From: Limonium bicolor | Taxonomy: Eukaryota; Streptophyta; Magnoliopsida; Caryophyllales; Plumbaginaceae | DNA: 64,000 bases | NCBI GenBank assembly: GCA_023374045.1 | Contig: CM041777.1 | Coordinates: 107,021,810-107,085,809, forward strand | Direction: 5' to 3' | In this document: piece after piece, positions 1 to 12,145 of the stretch | Position numbering within the stretch: position 1 is the first letter of the stretch | How the letters are laid out: each line of letters opens with the position of its first letter | The notes under the pieces: generated by a model | What the model was told of the DNA's origin: nothing | The model's input: the letters and a program-made list of their open reading frames with translations, nothing else | Database searches by the model: none | Position numbers and translations under genes: made by a program

Positions 1-327
1 TCCGGACCTTAATAATATTGAAAGATCCTTCAGCCTTAACATGCTATGGAGTCGGCATCAAATAAATTGTTGAATAAAACATAAAGGAGTTAAACCATCT
101 TACAGAGACAAAAAAAATGAAAGGATAATAAGTAAGAACAAACATGAGGTAGTTGACTGCAACTAACAAGTGTTTGATGGCTCATCTTATGTAGACCATT
201 GTTGCATATATAATCAGTAACTAAATCTCCACTGTAGTCTCAGCCAAGATTTTTCCTTCAGTATATAAGCATGATTAGCTTGCCTATTCAACAGTTACAA
301 AGTTACTAAACAACAATCAATGATATC
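1..327. other. Left flank with no recognisable gene
   Basis: AT-rich sequence without a convincing open reading frame. It is the left flank of the LTR retrotransposon that starts at 328. Its last five bases, ATATC at 323-327, are repeated exactly at 14842-14846, so this flank is continuous with the sequence resuming at 14847. I cannot tell whether it is host DNA or the inside of an older transposon; see the CACTA terminus at 25005. Confidence 0.6.
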
Positions 328-1918
328 TGTAACACCCCAACTCAATCCAAATGTGGTCTCGCAACTTAGCAGCATATATATATACAAATCACAGCGGAAT
401 TCTTTACACTCCAGGACCTTGCCACGGTCTGACTACAGAATATACCGAACATTAGTACAAACCAACCTTAACCAAATACATGTCCCTCTTACAATCCCCT
501 CACATCTTATACATATTACTAACTCAAAATGCCATACGAGTGTTCATGCACACTCGTAGGCCACACTTAACCCATGACGCCTGTACCTCTTCTTACTCTC
601 GCGACGGCCGCCTCCTGATGTACCCCTGTGTAGTAAAAACAGCCCCCAAAGGGGGTCAGCACGAATGCTGGTACGATCCTCTCATGGCCCCCAAGCTAAC
701 GTGGCTACGACGACTAATTGTCGATAGCATGGAGGTTGATTAAATGCACAACATAATAGTAAATGCGGTAAACAACGATCCAAATATGAACAATCAAAGT
801 TCACACACAATGAACGACTTAAATGCGTTCCCTTAATTAGAGAGTTAGTCATTTAACTCCTTAAGTAATGTTCCCTCTTAATCTTAGTCCATCCTTATCT
901 CACCTCAATCTTAATCTTATCTTAATCTTAGAAACAACCACCCTTTTATAAGAAGTGGATGTGGCTTATCTTAGTCTTAAATAGTACAACCATCCTTTAA
1001 AGAGGAATGGTTGCAACTTATCTTAACCTTACCTTAATCTTAATCTTAACTTATTCTCAGTATACAAACCGTTCCTGGAGGGGAAGGGTTGTAGCTCAAT
1101 TCGAACCTGGGATTTAGGTGATCCCACCGCACCATCTTAATGCCACCTACTCTGGACGGGAGTCCAGCGTAGCTGAGCCGGCAACCGGCCCTAGGCTACA
1201 AGTCCGAAGACAAGTCCTTAAGCGGAAGTCGAATCTGCTATAGATACCGACCCCCTTTTCTTAGCATGCATGACCAGAGATCGGTCCCGGGTTTCCTCAC
1301 TCAAGTTCCAGTTAGTAGTAATCTCAAGACCATGTTTGTTGGTTAACCTCTTTCGGTTCATATCGTCCCATATTAGGGACCGTTCCTTAGTCTCACTCAT
1401 TTCCTTACTAAACGTTGGTTAGTAAGTTCTCATGGTATGTTGTGTTAGTTTTCAAACATCACACAACAATACAATAAATATAATATATTCCGGTTGCATG
1501 CTTTATCTTGTTTAGTGAGCACACAAAAACAAATAGCACACAAGCCGAGGGACACCTCGTTAGCAAGCAGGTCACAAGAGAACTGTACCGTTCACCGTTG
1601 GTCGTTCGGTTGCTTACTCTCTTCTAGAGTCCAAATCCCCAAGTCCTAAAACATTCATTCAGTTTTAGGTTATTAATCACTTAACTTAATCCAACTTACT
1701 TAACTTGCTTAACTTACTTAACCCTCAATGATTCCCACCTAACACCTCTTAAGTCTTACAACTTAATCTCACAACTTAACCTTAAACTTTTAAGTTTATA
1801 CTTAACTTAACTTAATCCCTTAAGTTCTTAGGGTCCTAATCTTTACCACCCTACCAAGGGTATACCTTATTACCTATTACCATCCTTAGAATTCAAAATT
1901 TCTCTCTCTTTTTTTTTT

Positions 1919-2260
1919 AGGCCCGGCCGAACTTCCGACCGACCTTACCTAAGGTCGGTCCATTCCAGAACATATTACCGCTTGAAAATTCTACCCCGAC
2001 CGACCTTGCAAGTCCGGTCCCAAGGTCGGTCCATTCCCGAGAGTTTCCCCCGTGGGAAATTTAAGCTCGACCGAACTTGCCAAGTCCGGTCCCATGTTCG
2101 GTTGATTCCAGAGACTCAATTCCTTCACAAATTACAAGCCCGACCGAACTTGCAAGTCCGGTCCCCAAGTTCGGTCGGTTCCAGGAACTTTCTCCGGCAG
2201 TGTAAACTGAGCTCGACCGACCTTGCAGGTCCGGTCCCAAGGTCGATCGGCTCCAGAACC
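1919..2260. repeat. Array of five GC-rich inverted-repeat units in LTR
   Basis: Five imperfect units, starting near 1934, 1996, 2070, 2140 and 2213, recur every 62-74 bp. Each has a left arm such as CGACCGACCTTGCAAGTCC and a right arm such as CCCAAGGTCGGTC, so each can fold into a hairpin. Each is followed by TTCCAGA or a similar box. The surrounding LTR is strongly AT-rich. Equivalent arrays occur in the other LTRs of this window. Confidence 0.85.
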
Positions 2261-4670
2261 TTATTTCTAAATTCCCATTTGACTCCCAACTTCTCCACAA
2301 GTTCCCCCATGTGTTCTAATACCATTTAGGCACTTAAACTCACCTTAGAACTTCCACCAAACTCTCCTAAAACAAGTTACAGAGATCTTCTTAAACATTT
2401 ACTAAATTCTTACAAACACTCCTAACACTTATCATATAATTCCTTACATTACCAACTTGTAACCTCACTAAAACTTCTACTATCCAAAGTGTTTCTTCTC
2501 AACCCATATAACTCCTCCTTAACATCATTGCACTCCATCTTTGCTTGTTAAACCTTCCAAGGTTACCTTGCATGTCCATGCACGATTTCTCTTCTTTTCA
2601 CTTGTTACTCATCACTCTTAAACTCTTAAGCTTGCTTATACATTTCTTTCCATTATCTTAATACCTTGACATTGTTCTTCATTTACCTTAACCATGCAAC
2701 ACCCTCCTTAGACATTTCCACTTCTCTTATGCAACTTACTCACCATTCTCACGATCATACCCTCATATACGTTTCTAGTCATTTTCCTTGACGACTTACA
2801 ACATCCTCCTACCATATTCACTTCCATCACCCAAGTCCACACATTACCATTCAACTAAACCTTACTAGTCCACTACTAGCATGATCACACTTACACAAGC
2901 TTCCAGACTCCTCATTATTTTATTCTCTAGTTCATACCTAAATCACCTTAAAGCATTATACACCTTTCCATTCAAATCTTTGCTCAAGCCTTAGCATTCC
3001 TCATCACATGATTTCGGTGTGTCTAATACACTCACCAATCCTCTAATTTCCTCATAGACCATTCTAGGTCATTCTCATCCTCAAGAACTTCTTAATTAAC
3101 TCATTTCCACTCAAATTCCTTTTTATGACTCCTAGTAAATCCTAGGTCATATTAGTTCACCACCATCACCTAAACGCTTATTTTCTACTCAAATTTTGCC
3201 ATAGCTTCTCTAGTATCTTATCATGCCCACACACATTGTTTTTCCTCATTCAACCATCTCACACACATCAGTTTCTTCTCATATCCCATCACCCAAACCA
3301 ACTCATCACAACAAACTCAATATATTGCAATAATCTTAAATTGCATAGCACTAAAGGCTCTTAAATGACATGGCTCTTAGGCCCTTAAATGACTTAAACT
3401 TAAACACTGAATTTCCCATATATAAAAGCTTTCAACCTACAAATACACTCATCAATCTCATAGTAGTTATAATACTCTTAAAATCCCTCTTAAACTTATA
3501 TTTCTAACTCATTCCCATTGGCTCCTTAGTCACAAGTTCATAAGCTTATTTAAGTTCTTTTTTCTTAGGTTACATAACCCATTACCTAATGTAAGCCCTA
3601 GGCTACATTGGTACCCATCTAAAACTCATTCCTTAAACCTTAAACCACCATTAGGTAAGTAATTTACCTTGTTTTCTCAAGCTTATCTTATCTTCCTCCT
3701 TAGACCTTCTTCTTGAATGAATCTCGGCCACCACTTAAACTTCCTTTGCCAATGTTCTAACCAATATTCAATGACTCACATGAGCACTAAACAATACACT
3801 AACCTCAAGGAATAAAAACCTAGGTTAGAAATGTGTTCTAAGGCATAAAAGTGGATGATTACCTTTGAAGTCTCAATATAGACTTTGGCATTGAATGAAA
3901 TAGGACCTCCACTAGTCCTTGGTGAATAAATCAAGCTAGAACAAGGCATAAAAACAAGGCCCCATGAGTAGAAATTTTCGGCCATGTAGAAGAAATGATG
4001 GAAACATGGTTTTTCTTACATTTTCTTTACCTTAAGAGAATAGAGAAGCTAATGAGCTCCTCAAACTTGATTTTCCTCCATCAATGGAGTTTCCTCTTGG
4101 CACAAAAATGGAGCTTTGAAGGATTTGAAAAGATAGAAAGATAGGTCTTGGCCTAACTAAGAGAAATATGTGTTTAGTTTTTGATTTGGAGCTAAAATGA
4201 GTAAGTTGTTGCCAAAGCAAGGTGGTGGTGCCATGGGTGCTGCTCCTACGTGAATGAATGGAGGAAGAAGATGGTGAAATCGTTGGAAGAAGAGAAATGA
4301 AGAGAGAGAAGAAGAAAGGTGGCTAATATAAGATATTTGCTTTAATAAAGCAAATTGTACTTCTTTACTTATCTCCTCTTTTCTTCCTTATTTGACTACT
4401 TATGGTGACTCATCCTCCCTTAGAAAACCGGCCCCCTATCTTAAATAAGGCTATTCATGGTCTTTGTTGACCAACTAATTAGCTTATATTGATTAAAACT
4501 TAAACTAGTCACTATTTGGCACTATTCACTAATTAGTGCACATATTTCTGAAATTTTTGATTTCCCATTGATTTAGGATTCCTAATGTGATACTAATTAG
4601 TAAACATGTTGATTAAAGAGTAATGATGGACATTTAGCCACTCAAAACTCAATTCTAAGACAATTTCTCA

Positions 4671-4704
4671 AAAATGTGCTTTAAGACTTCTTAAAGCACA
4701 TTTT
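4671..4704. repeat. Perfect 34-nt palindrome in LTR
   Basis: Two 16-nt arms, AAAATGTGCTTTAAGA and its exact reverse complement, flank a CT centre. The same palindrome is at 14543-14576, 21230-21263 and 24402-24435, and with one mismatch at 38601-38634 and 49641-49674. It lies within about 300 bp of the LTR's 5' end in element orientation. Function unknown. Confidence 0.9.
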
Positions 4705-4969
4705 GTGTTTTAACTTGTTTTCAAGCTTGGTTTTCTTTGGTAATTGGTTTAAAATGACCATTAGAATATTAATAAGGTCTTATCATGATATTTGGGTACT
4801 CACCCAAGTCTCTCCAAGCTTAGAGCACATTTTTGCCCTAATTGCCCTTAAGGCATTTTCTTATGTTTTCCTTGGTTTAAATTGTCTGCCAATCTTTCTA
4901 AGGCATATTCTAGCCTTACTACATCATAATTTGATGTTTACTTAGCATACTTAGGTTTGGGGTATTTCA

Positions 4970-4989
4970 ATCTACCCCCCTTAAAAGAA
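4970..4989 (-). promoter_or_regulatory. Polypurine tract of the 328-14841 element
   Basis: On the minus strand this reads as a purine run with AAGGGGGG directly before the LTR start TGAAATACCCC. This is the expected position and composition for the primer of plus-strand DNA synthesis. It sets the element on the minus strand, in agreement with the PBS at the other end. Confidence 0.85.
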
Positions 4990-5217
4990 CTTTGTCCCCA
5001 AAGTTCCCATGCATCTTTTCTTATTAGAATACATGTCTTACCTCATTCCTTAGATCATATAGATCATACTTATGTATACTTAATCTCATTGGATCATTGG
5101 ATCCGCCATATTCTTATACCTAAATATCACACAACATGCTTAAGCATGTGTAGCACTCAAAATTCCTTTTGTTCCTTTTTGATGATTAAAACATTCACAT
5201 AACTTCCAACGTATTCT

Positions 5218-5347
5218 CCCATGTCATCGGTCCGTAGACAATGGCTCATTCGTCCTCGTCACCATGGGCCAGAATACCAAACACTCTGCTCTCCCCATGT
5301 CACCGGTCCGAAGACAAAGGCTCGTGCGTCCTCGACTTCATGGGCGA
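5218..5347. repeat. Tandem duplication of about 79 bp in the internal domain
   Basis: Two imperfect copies start CCCATGTCAYCGGTCC near 5218 and 5297 and end CATGGGC. Within each copy the CCCATG and CATGGG ends are inverted relative to each other, so each could fold back. No function is inferred. Confidence 0.65.
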
Positions 5348-6123
5348 GACTCAGTAAAAAGGTAATCCTTTTTACGAGGTCATGTGAGGAATAATTCCTC
5401 TAATTACAAATACAAGCAACTCCAATTTCATTTTATCCTAAGGCCTCTGTACATAGTGTGATTTAATTGTGACCACTGGTAGGGAGTTTCAGGAATCATC
5501 CAACCCTGATGTGATCAGCATTAGTGTCGAACTATCCTTCCACTCCAATTTGTGTTCAGTTTCCCTTGATCCCTAGAAAATCAAGTTCCACCTCCCACGT
5601 CATTTTCAAACATCCAAAATAATTCACTCATGTCCAATTTTCTATCTTTTTTTTTTCTAATCATAATCAATACATCTCCAAGGTGTGGACTCAGTCCATC
5701 AGACATTCCCAATTCATCTCTTAGTAATTACCTCAAGGCACCCATTCTTACTAAGTTCTATATCAGCCTCATACCAATTCTCACCATCTTATATCTCATA
5801 GCATTACAATTTCCTTCCTCATACTCATATCAAATAATATCTCATAGTGTTATCTTATTCTTATCTCACACATAGTCTCATATCGACTCATATCTCATCT
5901 ATTCCTTAAGTCTCCTTAATCCTCTTCCTTAATTCTCTTAACTTGTACTCACACCAGAGTTAACAAGATAGGTACTTAATATGTATGGTATTCACATCTT
6001 CTGTGTGAAATAACCATGATTTATCTCAAAATGTTTATGTAAAACATATTCTCAAATTATTTTGTGCTATGCACACCGTAGTTTATGTACTCAGTACACA
6101 AACATACGCTAAGCGGTTTTCGC

Positions 6124-6139
6124 TCTACCCCCCTTAAAA
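6124..6139 (-). repeat. Second copy of the polypurine-tract sequence
   Basis: The 16-mer TCTACCCCCCTTAAAA occurs here and at 4971-4986, where it forms the functional-looking PPT. On the minus strand both read as purine tracts containing AAGGGGGG. This internal copy lies about 1.15 kb upstream of the LTR-adjacent one in element orientation. It may be a duplicated or internal (central-type) PPT. Confidence 0.6.
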
Positions 6140-9100
6140 TGGATTACGCCCACGTAATCAGCGTTATATCGTCCTTGAACGTAAGTTCAAGATGTCTAAT
6201 TCTGACCAAGTATTCTCGCTTCCAGTCATCTATCTCACTTACGATTCGATCAGAGGGTCATAACTATGCTAATGACTTAGTCTCTGCACCGAGGATTCTT
6301 AATGGTACTTATACCATATTCTTAACTTAGTTTGGTCTAACCTCAAAGGTACTGATCTGCTAGCTTTCGCTGCGCAACTCTAATAATCTTAGGCTTAACT
6401 GTTTTTCTTATACTTCATAGTATTATCTATCCTCCTGCCTCCTTGCAGTTTAGGAATGTTGGTCTCTCAATGGACACATGTTATCTTTATATATACACGG
6501 CCTTAATGAGTTGTAACTCGTCTATCCATTCTCCTTGAAGATCTTATGCTCATACTCTTAGTATTTTTTCGAATGTCTAAATTGTTCTGCTCAACTGACC
6601 TTTGGTCTGAGGATGATTCTTAATCTGAAACTACTGTTTAGTGCTTATTGCGCTTTACAGTTTAATCTCTTACATCACAAGACATATCCAATGTCTGTAC
6701 TTAACAATCCGTGCTCTTCGCACTTCATAGTCCTTAATTATTTGTTCTCTGATTCCCTTGCGTTGCTGGTTCGACTGAATTCTTCTCTTTGACTGTTTGT
6801 GGTAATGGCTGATCTTGTCTGATCTTGTGTCGTTGTCCGTGGTACGAGTCGACTACCTCCCGTGTTCCTTACACCACTCGTCTACATGCATGGGGTACCT
6901 TACTGGTACATTACTACTTACCCAACTAACTCATAAATGAGCGTGTCAGGCCTGCAAGCCCCTGTGGGGTGCAGTCGTCCCACGTCTCGTTTTAGTAAAC
7001 TCATAGTGTCCGTCACACGTTTAGCTATTGCTAACTATGAAGTATTCTGTTGTCGATCTCCTCCTTCATCGTCCCATAATAACATTTTTTGTTCTTCTTG
7101 AAGTTAATCAAGGGAAGTCCATTTACTGTGTCCTTGGTTATGGTATGCTCCAGCTCCCTTCTGTATTCCGTACTGATTCGGTCTCTTAATAATTGAGGTC
7201 TCTTCCGTAGAGCCTCTTATCTTGTTCCTCATATTTATGCTACTAGGAATGCACTTCCAGTTCCTTAAGGAATGTGTGCTTCCTGTGAAATCTTACCTAA
7301 CCAGGTCCAGACTACTGGCATCAACGCTCAGTTCGTCTACCATCTTATTTCCTTACTTATGCTGGTCTTAACTCATAAATCTCATTGCCTCTGTGTCAAT
7401 ATTTGACGACTCACACCTAACGGTCGCTTTACTGCGCACCACGACTTAATTTCCCTTATATAACTATTGTACTTACGACCATTACTACCGTGGTAGTTGG
7501 CCTTTACCATGTTGCCCATTAATGGTGCAACCTCTTATTAACTTATTTTCATGTCTTACCTTATACTCAATCCCTTCTCGGTGTAAACACACTGGGAGTT
7601 CTCTCATTCCGGTGTATGGCGGTTGCCGTACCGTGCTGTAAAATAGTTGACTCTTAATATGAAGATGTTCTGTTTAAATCGCAGATTCGTAAGTAAGCTG
7701 ATTTCTCTCACTTTCTCTCATCCTTATGATGTTGTTTACCATGTAATTTAATCGGTTCCTGAAGAAGTCATTCACTAAATCACAAGCTCTTCTGAGCATT
7801 GGTTACTTGACATGTCATAATGTGCAATCTCATTGTTTATCTCTGACCATTACTAATTCTTACATCCTGGGTGTTGGATATGGGGTCTATCTGTGCAACC
7901 TTCCTTATTACTCAAGTGTATCTGGTATGTTCTAAGGTAATCTCAAGGTTCATAGTTTCCATTTTCTAAATAAAGTGTATTTTATCTCTAACAAGTGAAA
8001 GCCCTTTTGAGGGGTTCATTCCCACTCATAGCCTCACAACAAGGAGAGGTATCCCCACCCTAAAAGGCATGGTTCGTTCTCCGCCCCTGTCCTTAGCATT
8101 ATCTCAATATTCTCTTGGTACCCTTTCTTGGTAATGTTCTTCCCAATCTAAGTTATAGGTTTGGTAACCATTCATATCTACGAATTGTAGTTCCTTCGTG
8201 GCTTAAACAAGCTCTCTTATAGCTTACTGCGCCTCGGGCTCTGATGTGGTTAACATCCTTGGCTCGTAGGCTCTTAGTGCTTAATGTCTCAGTTCATTAC
8301 TTATATTCCTACTCATCCGTAGGTCATCCTGATAGGTTCTGGTCCTTTGAACACTATCCACCGTTAGGTTACATACTAATGTAGTATTGGGTTTCATGGT
8401 AAGTCGCTGCATCCTGCTTCCTGCTATGGAAGTTTATTCAGGTATTCTGAGGTTACTTAGTGTCTTTGATAATACCGTCGTTTTATTAGACCTATGTCTT
8501 TTAGGGAATAAGGATAAGTTCGTATTAGGCGTTTGCCTTAAGGTGTCCAAGTTGGATATCATCCTGTCATCTTATACTTCCATCTCAACGCTTCGTTCAA
8601 CTTCCATTGACTACACCACCCGTTGATGATCAATCATACTTGGGTGTTAATGAGTTAAACAAACAGTATTAACTGTCATTCATCAGTTGTTCGGCTCGAC
8701 TATGCCCGCTCTGTAGGGGTAGTCCTCTGAGCTTTCCTTTCCTAGGGTGGTACATCTTTAGTCCTTAGTAGGTTATAGCTTATGTTCATTTCTTTTACCC
8801 TCATTTTCTGGGTTTTCCAACATCTTCATTGAAGAATGTTGTTATTGGTACTCTTAGTGGTCACTCTGGGAGTCTTATCCCGTTTTCGTTGGAAGTCATT
8901 GCGTCTACCGTCTTTATTGTATCTTATAATACATTCCTTGTATATTATTGCTTATACAGGGTTTTGTTCGCATTACCGAGCGATCTCTTAGGTTTTCCCC
9001 TTGGAGTTCGGGATTGTGTTCTTACCGTACTGTCGGTCGTTGTTGTAGTGGGTTATACCGTTGCTAATGCTTATATGGTCTAATACTTTGTTCAAGTTCC

Positions 9101-10227
9101 GCTCCCGGCTGACTGGCGTGTCACCTCATCTTATCATGGTCAGGCCGTCGGGCCTTTCCAAGGTCTTATTTCCCTATTCTTATAGATTTACAATCCGGTG
9201 CTAATATGTGCTACAACTGTAGCGTTCTCTTATCTTGCCATGATGGCTTTCCGTGTAGCTTAATCGTGGTTGCACTTGCTATGGCAAGTGCGCCATGCAG
9301 GATGGGTTATTGGTACTATGTGCATCGGTAGTGGTATTTCCACCTAATTTCTATATCTTTGGTAGTTCTCGGGACTCCTTCGATGTTCTATTATTTTGGA
9401 TAGCTAGCCATCCGGCAGTTTCCAGGTTGGTTTGACAACTCGGTCACTTATCAGGGCGTTCCTCTTCCTGAGGGAACCCATTGTTATTTCCTTATATCTT
9501 AGTCCTCGCTCCCGTCTCCACACATTTTGTTGTGGTTACTCAGTAATGATTTTCCTTTAGGCACTACATCGTAGTCCTATTTCGGTATACAATTTATATG
9601 TGTTTTCACCGTTGTCCGCGTTATGTCTGGCAGGTTTGTACCCTTTTTCATTATATGGGGTTTGGAGTTCCCGGTCCTTAACTGGACTTTCCAGTAATCT
9701 CAATCCTCATGCTTTGTTTTATCCTACTGTTATGCTCCTTCGGACCACTGTCCGGTACTCATGTCACTTCCCTTTTCCTTTCTATTGCATCCGTAGTGCT
9801 TTCCTTATCATTGGTATTGCGGGCTATTTCGACTGCGTAGCATGTCGACCCATGTTGCCGGTAATTATCGTTCCCTTACTGATAGAATTCCATAGGTAGC
9901 GCCTGTTTCTCTGTTGCGCTCCATTGAAAACCTCCAAGTTCTCCGTAACTATTGTACAACAAGTTGTTTCTCGTATTGCTTACTGTTAGCTAACTGCCAG
10001 ATCGGGTTTCCCCGAGTAAGAGAAGGCTTTCTTCTCTCTGGCGTTTGTTCCACATATTCAGGGTTAGGGATGTGGAGGGCGGGTCTAGGTGCTATGGATA
10101 TCCGGTAGACACCGGGAAGTCCCGACTAACGCACCTCTCACTCTACCTCTTAACCCTTAACCCATAACTCAAACAAACCTCAGTATTCACCTAAGTTCGG
10201 TATTTCTTGTCTTCAGAGCGTAACTAC

Positions 10228-10239
10228 GCTCTGATACCA
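10228..10239 (-). promoter_or_regulatory. Primer-binding site, tRNA-Met type
   Basis: On the minus strand this reads TGGTATCAGAGC, the standard plant Ty3 PBS complementary to the 3' end of initiator tRNA-Met. It sits five bases from the LTR end TGTTACA. It is the start site of minus-strand DNA synthesis and confirms that the right-hand LTR is the 5' LTR. Confidence 0.93.
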
Positions 10240-11816
10240 CTTTTTGTAACACCCCAACTCAATCCAAATGTGGTCTCGTAACTTAGCAGCATATATATAT
10301 ACAAATCACAGCGGAATTCTTTACACTCCACGACCTTGCCACGGTCTAACTACAGAATATACCGAACATTAGTACAAACCAACCTTAACCAAATACATGT
10401 CCCTCTTACAATCCCCTCACATCTTATACATATTACTAACTCAAAATGCCATACGAGTGTTCATGCACACTCGTAGGCCACACTTAACCCGTGAGCCTGT
10501 ACTTCTTACTCTCGCGACGGCCGCCTCCTGATGTACCCCGGTGTAGTAAAAACAGCCCCCAAAGGGGGTCAGCATAATGCTGGTACGATCCTCTCATGGC
10601 CCCAAGCTAACGTGGCTACGACGACTAATTGTCGATAGCATGGAGGTTGATTAGATGCACAACATAATAGTAAATGCGGTAAACAACAATCCAATATGAA
10701 CAATCAAAGTTCACACCAATGAACGACAAATGCGTTCCCTTAATTAGAGAGTTAGTCATTTACTCTTAAGTAATGTCCTCTTAATCTTAGTCCATCCTTA
10801 TCTCACCTCAATCCTTAATCTTATCTTAATCTTAGAAACAACCACCCTTTTAAAGAAGTGGATGTGGCTTATCTTAGTCTTAAATAGTACAACCATCCTT
10901 TAAAGAGGAATGGTTGCAACTTATCTTAACCTTACCTTAATCTTAACTTATTCTCAGTATACAAACCGTTCCTGGAGGGGAAGGGTTGTAGCTCAATTCG
11001 AACCTGGGATTTAGGTGATCCCACCGCACCATCTTAATGCCACCTACTCTGGACGGGAGTCCAGCGTAGCTGAGCCGGCAACCGGCCCTAGGCTACAAGT
11101 CCGAAGACAAGTCCTTAAGCGGAAGTCAAATCTGCTATAGATACCGACCCCCTTTTCTTAGCATGCATGACCGGAGATCGGTCCCGGGTTTCCTCACTCA
11201 AGTTCCAGTTAGTAGTAATCTCAAGACCATGTTTGTTGGTTAACCTCTTTCGGTTCATATCGTCCCATATTAGGGACCGTTCCTTAGTCTCACTCGTTTC
11301 CTTACTAAACGTTGGTTAGTAAGTTCTCACGGTATGTTGTGTTAGTTTTCAAACATCACACAACAATACAATAAGTATAATATATTCCGGTTGCATGTTT
11401 TATCTTGTTTAGTGAGCACACAAAAACAAATAGCACACAAGCCGAGGGACACCTCGTTAGCAAGCAGGTCACAAGAGAACTGTACCGTTCACCGTTGGTC
11501 GTTCGGTTGCTTACTCTCTTCTGGAGTCCAAATCCCCAAGTCCTAAAACATTCATTCAGTTTTAGGTTATTAATCACTTAACTTAATCCAACTTACTTAA
11601 CTTGCTTAACTTACTTAACCCTCAATGATTCCCACCTAACACCTCTTAAGTCTTACAACTTAATCTCACAACTTAACCTTAAACTTTTAAGTTTATACTT
11701 AACTTAACTTAATCCCTTAAGTTCTTAGGGTTCTAATCTTTACCACCCTACCAAGGGTATACCTTATTACCTATTACCATCCTTAGAATTCAAAATTTCT
11801 CTTTTTTTTTTATTTT

Positions 11817-12145
11817 TAGGCCCAACCGAACTTCCGACCGACCTTACCTAAGGTCGGTCCATTCCAGAACATATTACCGCTTGAAAATTCTACCCCGACC
11901 GACCTTGCAAGTCCGGTCCCAAGGTCGGTCCATTCCCGAGAGTTTCCCCCGTGGGAAATTTAAGCTCGACCGAACTTGCCAATTCCGGTCCCATGTTCGG
12001 TCGATTCCAGAGACTCAATTCCTTCACAAATTACAAGCCCGACCGAACTTGCAAGTCCGGTCGGTTCCAGGAACTTTCTCCGGCAGTGTAAACTGAGCTC
12101 GACCGACCTTGCAGGTCCGGTCCCAAGGTCGGTTGGCTCCAGAAC
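11817..12145. repeat. GC-rich inverted-repeat array, contracted copy
   Basis: Counterpart of 1919-2260 in the right LTR. Four units are complete. The one near 12040 has lost its right arm by a deletion between two CGGTC repeats, so the sequence runs straight from AAGTCCGGTC into GGTTCC. This shows local repeat-mediated contraction since the two LTRs were identical. Confidence 0.8.

Larger units (their letters stand above)
328..4969 (-). repeat. 3' LTR of the 328-14841 element
   Basis: Left copy of the LTR, 4642 bp, TG...CA-bounded. It aligns by eye along its full length with 10245-14841, with scattered substitutions and small indels. It contains a GC-rich hairpin array (1919-2260), a doublet of the motif CTTAGGCCCTTAAATGAC near 3360-3395, and a 34-nt palindrome (4671-4704). 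Short reading frames inside it are fortuitous. Being the copy next to the polypurine tract, it is the 3' LTR in element orientation. Confidence 0.93.
4970..10244 (-). other. Internal domain without recognisable gag or pol
   Basis: About 5.3 kb between the two LTRs. On the coding (minus) strand I find no long reading frame and none of the usual Ty3 landmarks: no zinc knuckle, no protease DSG/DTG, no YxDD reverse transcriptase, no integrase HHCC. Plus-strand frames of 64-99 codons between 8387 and 10108 encode hydrophobic low-complexity peptides on the wrong strand and are probably chance. Either the element never coded for pol (LARD), or its pol has decayed beyond recognition by eye. Confidence 0.7.

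Noticed and set aside
1919..2260. Hairpin array as a CRISPR array
   Set aside because: Units are imperfect, 62-74 bp apart with related rather than unique spacers, and the context is a plant LTR.
1982..2329. Arginine- and serine-rich frames across the hairpin array (also at 11881, 21858, 31741)
   Set aside because: They are by-products of the tandem repeat; both strands give similar frames, and unit lengths are not multiples of three.
6990..7040. Minus-strand GHYEF-like peptide as an RT relic in the first element
   Set aside because: The neighbouring residues do not follow the RT pattern (no MPFGLTNAP) and no other RT motifs are in order, so it is probably chance.
8387..10108. Several plus-strand frames of 64-99 codons in the internal domain of the first element
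   Set aside because: They lie on the strand opposite to the element's coding direction, encode hydrophobic low-complexity peptides, lack family motifs and are not ordered like a gene.
10228..10239. tRNA-Met-like sequence as a tRNA gene
   Set aside because: Only the 12-nt primer-binding complement is present; there is no cloverleaf around it.
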